A stretch of DNA of 64,000 bases. Source: Sipunculus nudus. Taxonomy: Eukaryota > Annelida > Sipuncula > Golfingiida > Sipunculidae. The stretch is taken from NCBI GenBank assembly GCA_026874595.1, contig CM049306.1, positions 107,097,142-107,161,141 on the forward strand. Reading direction: 5' to 3'. The position numbers and the translations under genes were made by a program. Below are positions 1-14,224 of this stretch, one piece after another. The notes beneath the pieces are model-generated. The model had not been told where the DNA came from. It was given only the letters and a program-made list of their open reading frames with translations, and ran no database searches. Each line of letters begins with the position of its first letter. The stretch's first letter is position 1.

Positions 1-2359
1 CTGGTAGTTGATCTGCGCTGGCCCCTCTTGTAGTTGATCTGCGCTGGCCCCTTTGGTAGTTGATCTGCGCTGGCCCCTCAGATAGTTGATCTGCCCTGGC
101 CCTACCCTGCTGGCCCCTCCGGTGGACTCCCATTCCTGCTGTCCCCTTTGGTGGTCACCAATCCCTGCTGTCCCCTCTGGTGGTCTCCCATCTCTGCTGG
201 CCCCCCCTGGTGGTCACCCATCTCCGTCGGCCCCTCTGGTGGTCCCCCATCTCCGCTGGCACCTCTGGTCGTTGATCTCCGCTGGCCCCTATGGTAGTTG
301 ATCTCCACTGGCCCCTATTATAGTTGATCTCCACTGGCCCCTATGGTAGTTGATCTTCACTGGCCCCTCTGATTGTTTATCTCCGCTGGCCCCTCTTACC
401 TCTGGTGGTTGATCATCTATGCTGGCCCCTCTGGTAGTTGATCTCCGCTGGCCCCTCTGGTAGTTGATCTCCGCTGGCCACTCTGGTAGTTGATCTCCGC
501 TGGCCCCTCTGGTGGTTGATCATCTGTGCTGGCCACTCTGGTAGTTGATCTCCACATGCCCACTCTAGTAGTTGATCTCTGCTGGCCCTCTGGTTGTTGA
601 TCTCCACTGGCCCCTTTGGTAGTAGCCTATCTCTGGCCTCCCCTCTGGTAGTAGCCCATTTCTGGCTGCCCCTCTGGTAGTTGATCTCCGCTGGCCCCTC
701 TGGTAGTTGATCTCTGCTGGCCCCTCCGGTAGCTGATCTCCGCTGGCCCCTCTGGTAGTTTCCCATCTCTGCTGTCCCCTCTGGTAGTTACCCATCTCTG
801 CTGGCCCCTCTGGTAGTCACCAATCTCTGCTGGCCCCTCTGGTGGTCACCCATCTCTGCTGCCGCCTCTGGTAGTTTACCTTCGCTGGCCCCTCTTACCT
901 CTGGTGGTTGATCGTCTTTGCTGGCCCCTCTGGTTGTCCGCATCTGCGCTGGCCCCTCTGGTTGTGCCCATTTCACCTGGCATCTCTGGTGGTCGCCAAT
1001 ACCTACCCATCGCCCATCTCCACTGGCCCCTCTGGTAGTTGATCTCCGCTGGCCCCTCTGGTAGATTGGTAGATAATCTCCCCTGGCCCCTCTGGTAGTT
1101 ACCCATCTCTGCTGGCCCCTCTGGTAGATTATCTCTGGTGGGCACCCTTGTTGTCCCCATTTGCGCTGGCCCCTCAGGTTGTGCCCATTTCCCCTGGCAT
1201 CTCTGGTGGTCGCCAATCCCTACCCATCGCCCATCTCCGCTGGCCCCTCTGGTAGTTGATCTCCGCTGGCCCCTCTGGTAGCTGATCTCCCCTGGCCCCT
1301 CTGGTAGTTATCAATCTCTGCTGTCCTCCTTGGTAGTTGATCTCCACATGCCCCTCTTGTAGTAAATCTCTGCTGGCCCCTCTGGTAGTTGATCTCCTTT
1401 GGCCCCTCTGGTAGTTCACATCTCTGCTGTCCCCTCTGGTGGTCGCCTATCCCTACAGATCACCCATCTCCGCTGGCCCCTTTGGTAGTTGATCTCCGCT
1501 TGACCCTCTGGTAGTTGATCTCCTCTGGCCCCTCTAGTAGTTCACATCTCTGCTGGCCCCTCTGATGGTCGCCTATCCCTACAGATCACCCATCTCCGCT
1601 GGCCACTCTGGTAGTTGATCTCCTCTGGCCCCTTTGGTGGTCGCCCATCACCCCTGGCCCCTCTGGTAGTTGATCTCCGTTGGCCCCTCTTGTCCCTCTG
1701 GTGGTTGATCATCTCTGCTGGCCACTCTGGTAGTTGATATCCACATGCCCCCTAGTAGTTGATCTCCATTGGCCCCTCTGGTAGTTGATCTCCTCTGGCC
1801 CCTCTGGTAGTTACCCATCTCTGCTGGCCCCTCTGGTGGTCACCAATCTCTGCTGGCCCCTCTGGTGGTCACCAATCTCTGCTGGCCCCTCTGGTGGTCA
1901 TCAATCTCTGCTGCGCCTACTGCACCCTCTGGTAGTTGATCTGCTCTGGCCCCTCTAGTAGTTCACATCTCTGCTGGCCCCTCTGATGGTCGCCTATCCC
2001 TACAGATCACCCATCTCCGCTGGCCGCTCTGGTAGTTGATCTCCTCTGGCCCCTTTGGTGGTCGCCCATCACCCCTGGCCCCTCTGGTAGTTGATCTCCG
2101 TTGGCCCCTCTTGTCCCTCTGGTGGTTGATCGTCTCTGCTGGCCACTCTGGTAGTTGATATCCACATGCCCCCTGGTAGTTGATCTCCATTGGCCCCTCT
2201 GGTAGTTGATCTCCTCTGGCCCCTCTGGTGGTCACCAATCTCTGCTGGCCCCTCTGGTGGTCACCAATCTCTGCTGGCCCCTCTAGTGGTTGATCATCTC
2301 CCCTGGCCCCTCTAGTGGTTGATCATCTCCCCTGGCCCCTCTAGTGGTTGATCATCTCC

Positions 2360-2745
2360 CCTGGCCCCTCTGGTAGTTGATCTCCCCTGGCCCCTTTGGT
2401 AGTTGATCTCCCCTGGCCCCTCTGGTAGTTGATCTCCCCTGGCCCCTCTGGTAGTTGATCTCCCCTGGCCCCTCTGGTAGTTGATCTCCCCTGGCCCCTC
2501 TGGTAGTTGATCTCCCCTGGCCCCTCTGGTAGTTGATCTCCCCTGGCCCCTCTGGTAGTTGATCTCCCCTGGCCCCTCTGGTAGTTGATCTCCCCTGGCC
2601 CCTCTGGTAGTTGATCTCCCCTGGCCCCTCTGGTAGTTGATCTCCCCTGGCCCCTCTGGTAGTTGATCTCCCCTGGCCCCTCTGGTAGTTGATCTCCCCT
2701 AGCCCTTCTGGTAGTTGATCTCCCCTAGCCCCTCTGGTAGTTGAT
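2360..2745. repeat. Homogenised block of near-identical 26-bp monomers
   Basis: About fifteen consecutive monomers are almost identical, all with spacer TCCCCT, in an array whose other monomers differ from neighbour to neighbour. A second such block runs from about 4088 to 4750. This is the pattern expected of recent local expansion by unequal exchange or slippage. Confidence 0.85.
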
Positions 2746-3665
2746 CTCTGCTGGCCCCTCTTGTCCCTCTGGTGGTTGATCATCTCTGCTGGCCACTCTG
2801 GTAGTTGATCTCCGCTGTCCCATCTGGTAGTTACCCATCTCTGCTGTCCCCTCTGGTAGTCACCAATCTCTGCTGTCCCCTCTGGTAGTCACCAATCTCT
2901 GCTGGCCCCTCTGGTAGTCACCAATCTCTGCTGGCACCTCTGGTGGTCACCAATCTCTGCTGCCCTCTCTGGTAGTCGATCTCCGCTGGCCCCTCTAACC
3001 TCTGGTGGTTGATGATCTATGCTGGCCCCTCTGGTAGTTGATCATCTCTTCTGGCCCCTCTGGTAGTTGATCATCTCTGCTGGCCCCTCTGGTAGTTGAT
3101 CATCTCTGCTGGCCCCTCTGGTAGTTGATCATCTCTGCTGGCCCCTCTGGTTGTCCCCATCTGCGCTAGCCCCTCTTGTTGTGCCCATTTCCGTTGGCAT
3201 CTCTGGTGGTCGCTAATCCCTACAGAGCACCCATCTCTGCTGGCCCCTCTGGTAGTTGATCTCCGCTTGCCCTATGCCATTTGATCTCCGCTGGTCCCTC
3301 TGGTGTTTGATCATCTCTGCTGGCACCACTAGTAGTCGCCCATCTCTGCTGGCACCACTGGTCTTTGACAATCTCTGCTGTCCCCTCTAGTAGTTGATCT
3401 CCCCTGGCCTCTCTGGTGGTTGATCATCTCCGCTGGCCCCTCTGGTAGTTGATGTCCCCTGGCCCCTATGGTAGTTGATGTCCCATGGCCCCTCTGGTAG
3501 TTGATCTCCCCTGGCCCCTCTTGTAGTTGATCTCCCCTAGCCCTTCTGGTAGTTTATCTCCCCTGGCCCCTCTGGTAGTCACCAATCTCTGCTGGCCCCT
3601 CTGGTGGTCACCAATCTCTGCTGCCCCCTCTGGTGGTCACCAATCTCTGCTGCCCCCTCTGGTAG

Positions 3666-4420
3666 TTGATCTCCGCTGGCCCCTCTAACCTCTGGTGGTT
3701 GATCATCTATGCTGGCCCCTCTGGTTGTACCCATCTGCGCTGGCCCCTCTGGTTGTACCCATCTGCGCTGGCCCCTCTGGTTGTGCCCATTTCCCATGGC
3801 ATCTCTGGTGGTCGCCAATACCTACCCATCGCCCATCTCTGCTGGCCGCTCTGGTAGTTCATCTCTGCTGGCCCCTCTGGTAGTTGATCTCCCCTGCCCC
3901 CTCTGGTAGTTGATCTCCCCTGGCCCCTCTAACCTCTGGTGGTTGATCATCTATGCTGGCCCCTCTGGTTGTATCCATCTGCGCTGGCCCCTCTGGTTGT
4001 GCCCATTTCCAAAGGCATCTCTGGTGGTCGCCAATACCTACCCATCGCCCATCTCTGCTGGCCGCTCTGGTAGTTCATCTCTGCTGGCCCCTCTGGTAGT
4101 TGATCTCCCCTGGCCCCTCTGGTAGTTGATCTCCCCTGGCCCCTCTGGTAGTTGATCTCCCCTGGCCCCTCTGGTAGTTGATCTCCCCTGGCCCCTCTGG
4201 TAGTTGATCTCCCCTGGCCCCTCTGACCTCTGGTGGTTGATCATCTATGCTGGCCCCTCTGGTTGTATCCATCTGCGCTGGCCCCTCTGGTTGTGCCCAT
4301 TTCCAAAGGCATCTCTGGTGGTCGCCAATACCTACCCATCGCCCATCTCTGCTGGCCGCTCTGGTAGTTCATCTCTGCTGGTCCCTCTGGTAGTTGATCT
4401 CCCCTGGCCCCTCTGGTAGT
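3666..4420. repeat. Higher-order repeat inside the minisatellite
   Basis: A composite block recurs starting near 3666, 3910, 4204 and again near 5125. Each copy has a GTGGTTGATCATCTATGC monomer, then monomers containing TTGTACCC or TTGTATCC, then a TCGCCAATACC segment. The spacings (about 244, 294 and 920 bp) differ because different numbers of plain 26-bp monomers lie between copies. Similar composite blocks with GTGGTTGATCATC recur near 6240, 6390, 6670, 6790, 7990 and 8395. Confidence 0.75.
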
Positions 4421-7400
4421 TGATCTCCCCTGGCCCCTCTGGTAGTTGATCTCCCCTGGCCCCTCTGGTAGTTGATCTCCCCTGGCCCCTCTGGTAGTTG
4501 ATCTCCCCTGGCCCCTCTGGTAGTTGATCCCCCCTGGCCCCTCTGGTAGTTGATCTCCCCTGGCCCCTCTGGTAGTTGATCTCCCCTGGCCCCTCTGGTA
4601 GTTGATCTCCCCTAGCCCCTCTGGTAGTTGATCTCTCCTGGCCCCTCTGGTAGTTGATCTCCCCTGGCCCCTCTGGTAGTTGATCTCCCCTGGCCCCCTT
4701 GGTAGTTGATCTCCCCTAGCCCTTCTGGTAGTTGATCTCCCCTAGCCCTTCTGGTAGTTTATCTCCCCTGGCCCCTCTGGTAGTTGATCTCTGCTGGCCC
4801 CTCTTGTCCCTCTGGTGGTTGATCATCTCTGCTGGCCACTCTGGTAGTCGATCTCTGCTGTCCTCCTTGGTAGTTGATCTCCACATGCCCCCTCTAGTAG
4901 TTTATCTCTGCTGGCCCCTCTTGTCCCTCTGGTGGTTGATCATCTCTGCTGGCCACTCTGGTAGTTGATCTCCGCTGTCCCATCTGGTAGTTACCCATCT
5001 CTGCTGTCCCCTCTGGTAGTCACCAATCTCTGCTGGCCCCTCTGGTAGTCACCAATCTCTGCTGGCCCCTCTGGTGGTCGCCAATCTCTGCTGCCCCCTC
5101 TGGTAGTCGATCTCCGCTGGCCCCTCTTACCTCTGGTGGTTGATCATCTATGCTGGCCCCTCTGGTTGTACCCATCTGCGCTGGCCCCTCTGGTTCTGCC
5201 CATTTCCACTGGCATCTCTGGTGGTCGCCTATACCTACCCATCGCCCATCTCTGCTGGCCGCTCTGGTAGTTCATCTCTGCTGGCCCCTCTGGTAGCTGA
5301 TCTCCACATGCCCCTCTGGTAGCTGATCTCCGCTGGCCCCTCTTGTCCCTCTGGTGGTTGATCATCTGTGCTGGCCACTCTGGTAGTTGATCTCCACTGG
5401 CCCCTCTGGTAGTTATCCATCTCTGCTGTCCCCTCTGGTAGTCACCCATCTCTGCTGTCCTATCTGGTAGTCACCCATTTCTGCAGGCTCCCCTGGTGGT
5501 CACCAATCTCTACTGGCCCCTCTGGTGGTCACCAATCTCTGCTGCCCCCTCTGGTAGTTGATCTCCGCTGGCACCTCTTACCTCTGGTGGTTGATCATCT
5601 CTGGCCCCTCTGGTAGTTGATCTCCGCTTGCCCCTCTGGTAGTTGATCTCCTCTGGCCCCTCTGGTAGCTCACATCTCTGCTGTCCCCTCTGGTGGTCAC
5701 CTATCCCTACAGATCACCCATCTCCGCTTGCCCCATTGGTAGTTAATCTGCGCTGGCCCCTCAGGTTGTTCATCTCCACTGGCCCTACCCTGCTGGCCCC
5801 TCTGGTGGACTCCCATTCCTGCTGTCCCCTTTGGTAGTCACCAATCCCTGCTGGCCCCTCTGGTGGTCGCCCATCTTCGCTGGCCCCTCTGGTGGTCGCC
5901 CATCTCCGTTGGCCCCTCTGGTCGTTAATCCACGCTGGCCCTTCTGGAAGTTGATCTCTGCTGGCCTCTTTCATAGTTGATCTCCGCTGGCCCCTCTCCT
6001 AGTTGATCTCTGCTAGCCCCTCTCGTAGTTGATCCCTGCTGGCCCTTCTTACCTCTGGTGGTTGATCATCTCTACTGGCCTCTCTGGTAGTTGATCTCCT
6101 CTGGTAGTTACCCATCTCTGCTGTCCCCTCTGGTAGTCACCCATCTCTGATGGCTCCTCTGGTGGTCACCAATCTCTGCTGGCCCCTCTGGTGGTCACCA
6201 ATCTCTGCTGCCCCCTCTGGTAGTTGATCTCCGCTGGCCCCTCTTACCTCTGGTGGTTGATCATCTCTACTGGCCACTCTGGTAGTTGATCTCTGCTGGC
6301 CCCTCAAGTAGTTGATCTCCGCTGCCCCCTCTGGTAGTTGATCTCGGCTGGCCCCTCTTACCTTTGGTGGTTGATCATCTCTGCTGGCCACTCTAGTAGT
6401 TGATCTCCGCTGTCCCCCCTGGTAGTTGATCTCCACATGCCCCTCTAGTAGTTGATCTCCACTGGCTCCTCTGGTAGTTGATCTCCTCTGGCCCCTCTGG
6501 TAGTTACCCATCTCTGCTGTCCCCTCTGGTAGTCACCCATCTCTGCTGTCCTATCTGGTAGTCACCCGTCTCTGCTGGCTCCTCTGGTGGTCACCAATCT
6601 CTGCTGGCCCCTCTGGTGGTCACTAATCTCTGCTGCCCCCTCTGGTAGTTGATCTCCGCTGGCCCCTCTTACCTCTGGTGGTTGATCATCTCTACTGGCC
6701 ACTCTGGTAGTTGATCTCCGCTGGCCCCTCAAGTAGTTGATCTCCGCTGCCCCCTCTGGTAGTTGATCTCCGCTGGCCCCTCTTACCTCTGGTGGTTGAT
6801 CATCTCTGCTGGCCACTCTGGTAGTTGATCTCCGCTGTCCCCCCTGGTAGTTGATCTCCACATGCCCCTCTAGTAGTTGATCTCCTCTGGCCCCTCTGGA
6901 AGTTGATCTCCGCTTGCCCCTCAGGTAGTTGATCTCCTCTCTGCTGTCCCCTCTGGTGGTCGCCTATCCCTACAGATCACCCATCTCCGCTGGCCCCTTT
7001 GGTAGTTGATCTCCGCTTGCCCCTCTGGTAGTTGATCTCCTCTGGCCCCTCTGGTAGTTCACATCTCTGCTGTCCCCTCCGGTGGTCGCCTATCCCTACA
7101 GATCACCCATCTCCGCTGGCCGCTCTGGTAGTTGATCTGCGCTGGCCCCTCTAGTAATTGTTCCGCTGTTCCCCCTGGTAGTTGATCTCCACTGGCTCCT
7201 CTGGAAGTCGATCTCCTCTGGCCCCTCTGGTAGTTGATCTCCACTGGCTCCTCTGGTAGTCGATCTCCTCTGGCCCCTCTGGTAGTTGCCCTTCTCTGTT
7301 GTCCCCTCTAGTAGTCACCCATCTCTGCTGTCCCCTCTGGTAGTCACCCATCTCTGCTGGCCCCTCTGGTGGTCACCCATCTCCGCTGGCCCTTCTGGTG

Positions 7401-9404
7401 GTCGCCCATCACCCCTGACCCCTCTGGTAGTTGATCTCCGTTGGCCCCTCTAGTAGTTGATCTGCGCTAGACCCTCAAGTAGTTGTCTGCTGGCCCCTCT
7501 GGTAGATGATCATCTCTGCTGGCCCCTCTGGTTGTCCCCATCTGCGCTGGCCCCTTTGGTGGTTGCCAATCCCTACCAATCACCCATCTCCGCTGGCCCC
7601 TCTGGTCATTATCTCCCCTGGCCCCACTGGTAGTTGATCTCCCCTGGCCCCTCTGGTAGTTGATCTCCCCTGGCCCCTCTTGTCCCTCTGGTAGTTGATC
7701 ATCTCTGCTGGCCACTCTGGTAGCTGATCAACGCTGTCCCCCCTGGTAGTTGATCTCCACATGCCCCTCTAGCAGTTGTTCTGCTGTCCCCCCTGGTAGT
7801 TGATCTCCACTGGCCCCTCTGGTAGTTGATCTCCTCTGGCCCCTCTGGTAGTTACCCATCTCTGTTGTCCCCTCCAGTTGTTACCCATCTCTGCAGGGCC
7901 CTTCCAGTAGTTATCCATCTCTGCTGGCCGCTCTGGTGGTCACCAATTTCTGCTGCCCCCAGTGGTAGTTGATCTCCGCTGGCCCCTCTTACCTCTTGTG
8001 GTTGATCATCTCTGCTGGCCACTCTGGTAGTTGATTTCTGCTGTCCCCCCTGGTAGTTGATCTCCACATGCCCCTCTAGCAGTTGATCTCCACTGGCTCC
8101 TCTGATAGTTGATCTCCTCTGGCCCCTCTGGTAGTTACCCTTCTCTGCTGTCCCCTCTAGTAGTTACCCATCTCTGCTGTCCCCTCTGGTAGTCACCCAT
8201 CTCTGCTGTCCCCTCTGGTAGTCACCCATCTCTGCTGCCCCCTCTGGTAGTCACCCATCTCTGCTGGCCCCTCTGGTGGTCGCCCATCTCTGCTGGCCCC
8301 TCTGGTGGTCGCCCATCTCTGCTGTCCCCTCTGGTGGTCACCCATCTCTGCTGCCCCCTCTGGTAGTTGATCTCCGCTGGCCCCTCTTACCTCTGGTGGT
8401 TGATCATCTCTACTGGCCACTCTGGTAGTTGATCTCCGCTGTCCCCCCTGGTAGTTGATCTCCACATGCCCCTCTAGTAGTTGATCTCCTCTGGCCCCTC
8501 TAGTAGTTGATCTCCTCTGGCCCCTCTAGTAGTTGATCTCCGCTTGCCCCTCTGGTAGTTGATCTCCTCTCTGCTGTACCCTCTGGTGGTCGCCTATCCC
8601 TACAGATCACACATCTCGGCTGGCCCCTTTGGTAGTTGATCTCAGCTTGCCCCTCTGGTAGTTGATCTCCTCTGGCCCCTCTGGTAGTTCACTTCTCTGC
8701 TGTCCCCTCTGGTGGTCGCCTATCCCTACAGATCACCCATCTCCGCTGGCCGCTCTGGTTGTTGATCTGCGCTGGCCCCTCTTGTCCCTCTGATGGTTGA
8801 TCATCTCTGCTGGCCACTCTGGTAGTTGATCTCCGCTGTCCCCCCTGGTAGTTGATCTCCACATGCCCCTCTTGTAGTTGTTCTGCTGTCCCCCCTGGTT
8901 GTTGATCTCCTCTGGCCCCTCTGGTAGTTGATCTCCTCTGGCCCCTCTGGTAGTTACCCATCTCTGCTGTCCCCTCCAGTAGTTAGCCATCTCTGCTGTC
9001 CCCTCCAGTAGTTAGCCATCTCTGCTGGCCCCTATGGTGGTCACCAATCTCTGCTGGCCCCTCTGGTAGTTGATCTCCGCTGGCCCCTCTGGTAGTTACC
9101 CTTCTCTGCTGTCCCCTCTGGTGGTCCCCTATCCTTACAGATCACCCATCTCCTCTGGCCGCTCTGGTAGTTGATCTGCGCTGGCCCCTCAGGTTGTTCA
9201 TCCCCGCTTGCCCTACCCTGCTGGCCCCTCTGGTGGTCTCCCATCTCTGCTGGCCCCTCTGGTGGTCGCCCATCTCTGCTCGCCCCTCTGGTGGTCACCC
9301 ATCTCCGCTGGCCCCTCTGGTGGTCACCCATCTCCGCTGGCCCCTCTGGTAGTTGATCTCCACTGTCCCCCCTGGCAGTTGATCTCCACTGTCCCCCCTG
9401 TGAC

Positions 9405-9434
<30 letters not shown>
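9405..9434. repeat. Homopolymer junction poly-T/poly-G at the array edge
   Basis: The array stops abruptly in a run of T followed by more than 20 G. Similar G or C runs occur at 13704-13730, 30832-30845, 60959-60970, 62925-62935 and 63893-63907. Run lengths are likely to be unreliable in the assembly. Confidence 0.9.
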
Positions 9435-9435
<1 letters not shown>

Positions 9436-12400
9436 GAATTCTTATTTTAGGTACAAAATATAAAGCTGATTAAAAGAAATATCAGCTGATGAGCAGGAAG
9501 TAGAAATAAGAAGTTCAAATAGCCCTATTGCAAACAATATCAACCGGAGCTTATGGTAACTTAACAGCCATTGAAACCTATAATAAACTGAGACGAGGGG
9601 AAATAAAATTTTAAATGGTTTACAAATTAATTTTGTATGTTCAGATATCTGGACTTACAGATCTTCATGTTGGATCTAGTCAACCAATGGAATGAAAGCT
9701 CTTAAAACATCCATCCAATAAAATGAATTTTAGGGTGTAAAAGAAGCATTTTATCACTGCAGATGAAACTGTCAAACATTTTCCTCTTATATTACGAACA
9801 GGCACACAGCTTGCAGAATTGCATGCAAGTGAAAACCATTGCTTATTCAGTTTATTAGACTTAATTTTTAAAAGCAGAGTAATACCAAGAAAAACATTAT
9901 TGAAACCGATTAAAAGTGGGATGCAATACATAATATACATTTAATATATGAAAGTTTTATACAAGTTCAAACACCTAGTCACCACTTAGTGACAAATGTG
10001 TGAAAAATTATTTCATTATAAAAAAAAATTGGGACTTCAGGTAAATTTTAGTTTTTGATAGGGGAAAACTACCTACCCTTTCAGATTTTACCACCAGGAA
10101 GTTTCTATTGGAGATACTATTGATGCTTTTTTATTTTGGTGTTTTACCATAAAAATACCTCAAAATAGGCAATTTTTCCAATGTGTGATTTCCTTAAGCA
10201 ATGGATAAGTGAATACATATTAAAGATGTAACAAAAGCTTTTTTCCTAACAAAAGCTTTTTTCCAAGTTTATATGTTGTGTTCTTTTGTTACAACTTGAG
10301 TGGTTGTTAGCAAGATATTTTCTCTCCTTTAAGAGGAGGATATGTTCAGCAAGAGTGTCAAGATCATATTTAATGCAGTTGTTGTATCAGCAAGCTCTGG
10401 CTGATCGAAGTCTTGTCTTACCAGCCAATTCCATGTGGACTCCGTCTAGTTTAATTTTTAAAATTAATTCATCTGCAAATCCTGGATGCCTATTTATGTT
10501 TTTTATGCAGCAGTGCTTCCTATTTTGTTCATAAACGTGATTATTAAGTTTATGATGTCTAAAAACTAATTGCGAATCAGACCTTGAACCTTGTCGTAAA
10601 TACTTCAATAAATATATTTTTAATATGAATATATCTTATGAAAATTGTAATATTGATATAGTCATTTAAAGTCCCCCAGTCTGGGACATAACACACTTTT
10701 GTACTTGAAACTTTACATAACCAGCATTGGAGAAGTTTCATGGCGACAGCCCACTCTTTCAATGCATCAATAGATCTTTAACACGGGACCAGCCGAGTTC
10801 ATCACTTGTTTCCAAACATCAAGTAATGAAAAAAACACCGATTGGTTACAGGAGGAAACAGGGAACAGTGTAGAATTATTATCAGACTTTAAACCATAAA
10901 TTAATTTAATAAAATGTTCAGGTTTTATAATGCTTACATTACCGAATGCAACCAATGCATTTTATAACATTTACCAAAATAAATAAAAATTATGGTTGGT
11001 CAGTTTAAAAATCACCAGAAAAAAAGTTGTGCTATGTGTGCGTGTACTTGTGTGGGGACCATTTGTTATATATTTTCGATTGTGCAGTGTCCACCTTGCG
11101 CATAACTGCACCCTTTTTAGGTACACTCCAACTATTAGCAAATATAAATTGTCCATGTACTCACAGCACTCCCTTGCATCATTTATACAACCACACAATA
11201 CCTTCATATGAATCTGTTCTCTTCAGCACCCTCAATATTCACATACTGCAGAACAGGGTTGGTTTGGTTAAGTATGGAACAAGATGGAACCAGCTGGTCT
11301 CAGTACAGAGTGCACGTGTTGGGTTGGGTAATCGCTTCATTGTAGAAAGTTCTGGTTTGGTATAGCTTCTTGTTATTGCCATTGGTCACAAGTAGAGTGG
11401 GGGAAAGTATCTTCTGACAGGTCCTAACCTCACTTTGTCCCCAAGACACCAACTACCATGATAACCTGGTCTGATAACACCAGTATGGGCTTCACATGTA
11501 TCAGCAGTGCCTTTTCAGGGAATTTGCTTGTTCAGCGCCCACACATCCCTGTTGCGTACACAAGATTGCAAGCAAGCAGTACACATAAATTATCATACAA
11601 ATTCACCAGGTGAATATTATGTTATGACACAAGGACCTAGGATTAAATCATTAAATTGGTATAAATTGGTTCTTAAAGTGTTTAAAAGTGTTTAATTGGT
11701 GTGATAATTCAAGTGTGCATAATTGGCTGATTAAAACCCTTTTCATCCTCATTAATAAATTGCAATACCTTATTTGCAGCATTTTTTAAGCAGAACCACT
11801 TACTATCCTGCATTTATTGTAGCAGTCATGTTGAAAATTGTGCATAAATTTCAAACCAGTTTCAATGTATACTAGTAATATGTCCATTCACAAAATCAAT
11901 ACCTTCAATTTGGTTTCACTTTACCCTTGTGACATCACCATAGTCACAGATAAGCAGATCACAATAGATGGCTTTGGTCTGGGATTGGAATGGCCTGGTT
12001 TCTCTTTACCACAGTTATTCAACCATTTGTACTTGGGGAGCAGCACAATATCGTTGAGACCTCATTGGACACCTCACTGTATCCAAGGAAAACAAGGTAG
12101 TACTGCAGTCTTATTTTCAGTGGTAGCACTAGAAGATGATGCATTAGGACCAGGGACTGGCAGAAGATAAAGACGACAGGCAGCAGTCCACCTTCTAGAC
12201 CTCTGCAAGTTCTATTTACTGACTGGAAACAAATCACAAACACCTTTCAAACATTTGTGGCACATGTTGAGCTGTTTTCAGTTGAAAGTTATAAAAATGT
12301 TGAGATAAAACTTTTAATGTAAAAATATTAGTGTAACTTGCACATGCATTACCCTGGGTATCAATTTATATTAATCCATCTATAGATTTGAAAATCATTT

Positions 12401-14224
12401 CCTGGTTAAACTTGCAGCAACAATGATTGGACAAAATAATATCACAGGCTCCTGGAGGTTCTTTTAATAAAATCACAAAACCCCAACAACAGAAAAAAAA
12501 AGCAGTTGCAGAGCCCCAGATTTCCATGCTACCGATTTAAAATGTATTTACTTAAGGATTTCACTATTTAAGAGTATTGCAATATGGTAATGTAAAATTT
12601 GAAGTTTAGTTATAAGAATTAAAAAGCACTTGATGAAATAGTTATGACAAATAAGTGTAATGAACTGCCTGGTCAAATAAGTAACTGGCATGGAGATACA
12701 AGGACCAATTGTTGGATCAGATTCCTGGCACAATGACAAGTTCCAGTGACCAACAGCAGTCGCAAGTTGTCCCCAAACTTTTTGGTTTTCTGTTGACAAA
12801 TGATTTGTGGTCTCAAGGCATAGTCGTCTGAATCCGGTGATGACAAGTCCCTCGATGTACCCCAGACTGAAGGAGATATTGAATGAGAAGGGAAGTAATT
12901 GTACAATACTATCAGTTTTTTTAATGTCTTCAATCAGCAGTTGAGGTAGTATTATTTATTGCAATGAAAGAATTACTTCTGGATTCTGATTTCCACATGC
13001 AAAGTTTTTTGTTAACCATGTAATGATGCATGTGCAATAGTTAATATCTGATAGATGCTAATTACACATTGGCACTGAAAATAAAAGCTCAATTTCACAC
13101 AAAGAAATCATACTTAATCCTGCAGCCATCAACTTTCACACACCAAATACATTCTCTCATTCAACTGTTTCCCATGCAATCACAATACCTTAATGTTTTC
13201 AAACCTGTATTGCACCCTTTTACCACCAGCATGGCCATGACAGAGGACTTCAGCTCTTTACATCAGGGTCTTTGGGGGGGTCAAGAAGAATGGTGGTTTT
13301 CAGTGTCTTTAGAACATGCATCTGTCAATCTCTGCCCTGGGAGACATGATCATCCTGGTTTGCCTCCTCTGTGGTATGATCTGATCAAAACCCATCCATC
13401 TTAGGGTTGCTAGGGAAACTGGATCACTTGAAGCAACAGATGTGATCTTGAGAAATAGCAGAGGAGAATCAGGTGCTCAGTTCATGGTCACACCACAGAT
13501 TACAATTTGTCTACTGGAAATGAACCACTGAAATATCCATTTTTGAGAAGTGTTATTCTTAAAAACTGCACTTGCTAGAAAGGATACTGAAGAGTACAAC
13601 TATTTATTTAACACATGATACATGTATTTGTCTGAACAAAACCCATATTACTCCCCCCTTCTGATCTTAAATCAACAGTGCTGCAGAAGTTCACTTGAGC
13701 AATGGGGGGGTGGGGGGGGGGGGGGGGGGGTAAGGCAAGTGACCCTTCCAGCTGGCCAAAATGAGACAAGTCAAGGCTTCAGAACAGCTTACCCTATACT
13801 GTTGTTGGCTGGGCATCAGGACTTTGTCAGCATTGCATCTCAGTATGGGCCCACAGTATTTGCATGAGCAGCGTGCAATCACCCTATTACAGTAGGGATT
13901 ACAAGCAGGAATGGCCAATGCTCTCTTCACATTTAACACGACAATGTTAAAAAGTCAACTAAATGATTTTTATACTACATATAAATTATTTGTTTAGTTA
14001 GCCATGTCATTCATATTCAATAATGCATAACTGAAACTATCTAATTAAATCTAGTTTGGACATTTGCTTAAAATTTACTGGAAGACAGCCATTGAAACTT
14101 ACTCTTCACAGGAAATAAATATATTTATACATTATATGCCCATACAAACTTGTCCATCGGCAGAAGATTCAGTGCTGGGACCAAATGAACAGCATCTTGT
14201 TTGGAAAGTTCAGATTTCTAGCCC

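Larger units (their letters stand above)
1..9402. repeat. Large 26/29-bp minisatellite array (cut by window start)
   Basis: A continuous tandem array fills the first 9.4 kb. The dominant monomer is 26 bp: core GGCCCCTCTGGTAGTTGATC plus a variable 6-nt spacer (TCCCCT, TCCGCT, TCTGCT, TCCTCT and others). A second monomer type is 29 bp, with GGTGGTCACC and AATC in place of the GTAGTTGATC half. At these sizes the array holds roughly 330-360 monomers. It is already repetitive at base 1, so the true left end is outside the window. Because 26 is not a multiple of 3, a stop-free frame returns to register only after 78 bp, so chance open frames here have a 26-residue period. I see no reason to call any of them genes. 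Confidence 0.95.

Noticed and set aside
1-9402. CRISPR-like array
   Set aside because: Monomers are contiguous and all related, with no unique spacers, in a eukaryotic context.
86-9450. Many 60-143 residue open frames on both strands in the first 9.4 kb
   Set aside because: They are translations of the 26-bp minisatellite, with overlapping frames on both strands and a 26-residue period that follows from the repeat length.
11990-12100. Minus-strand peptide with NDIVLLPKYK, faintly like a GroES-type VLLPEYG motif
   Set aside because: No other part of the chaperonin-10 sequence is present nearby, and the other frames are equally open.
12548-12933. Minus-strand stretch with a good acceptor and two open frames
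   Set aside because: Neither frame matches a protein I know, and no donor or partner exon could be supported.
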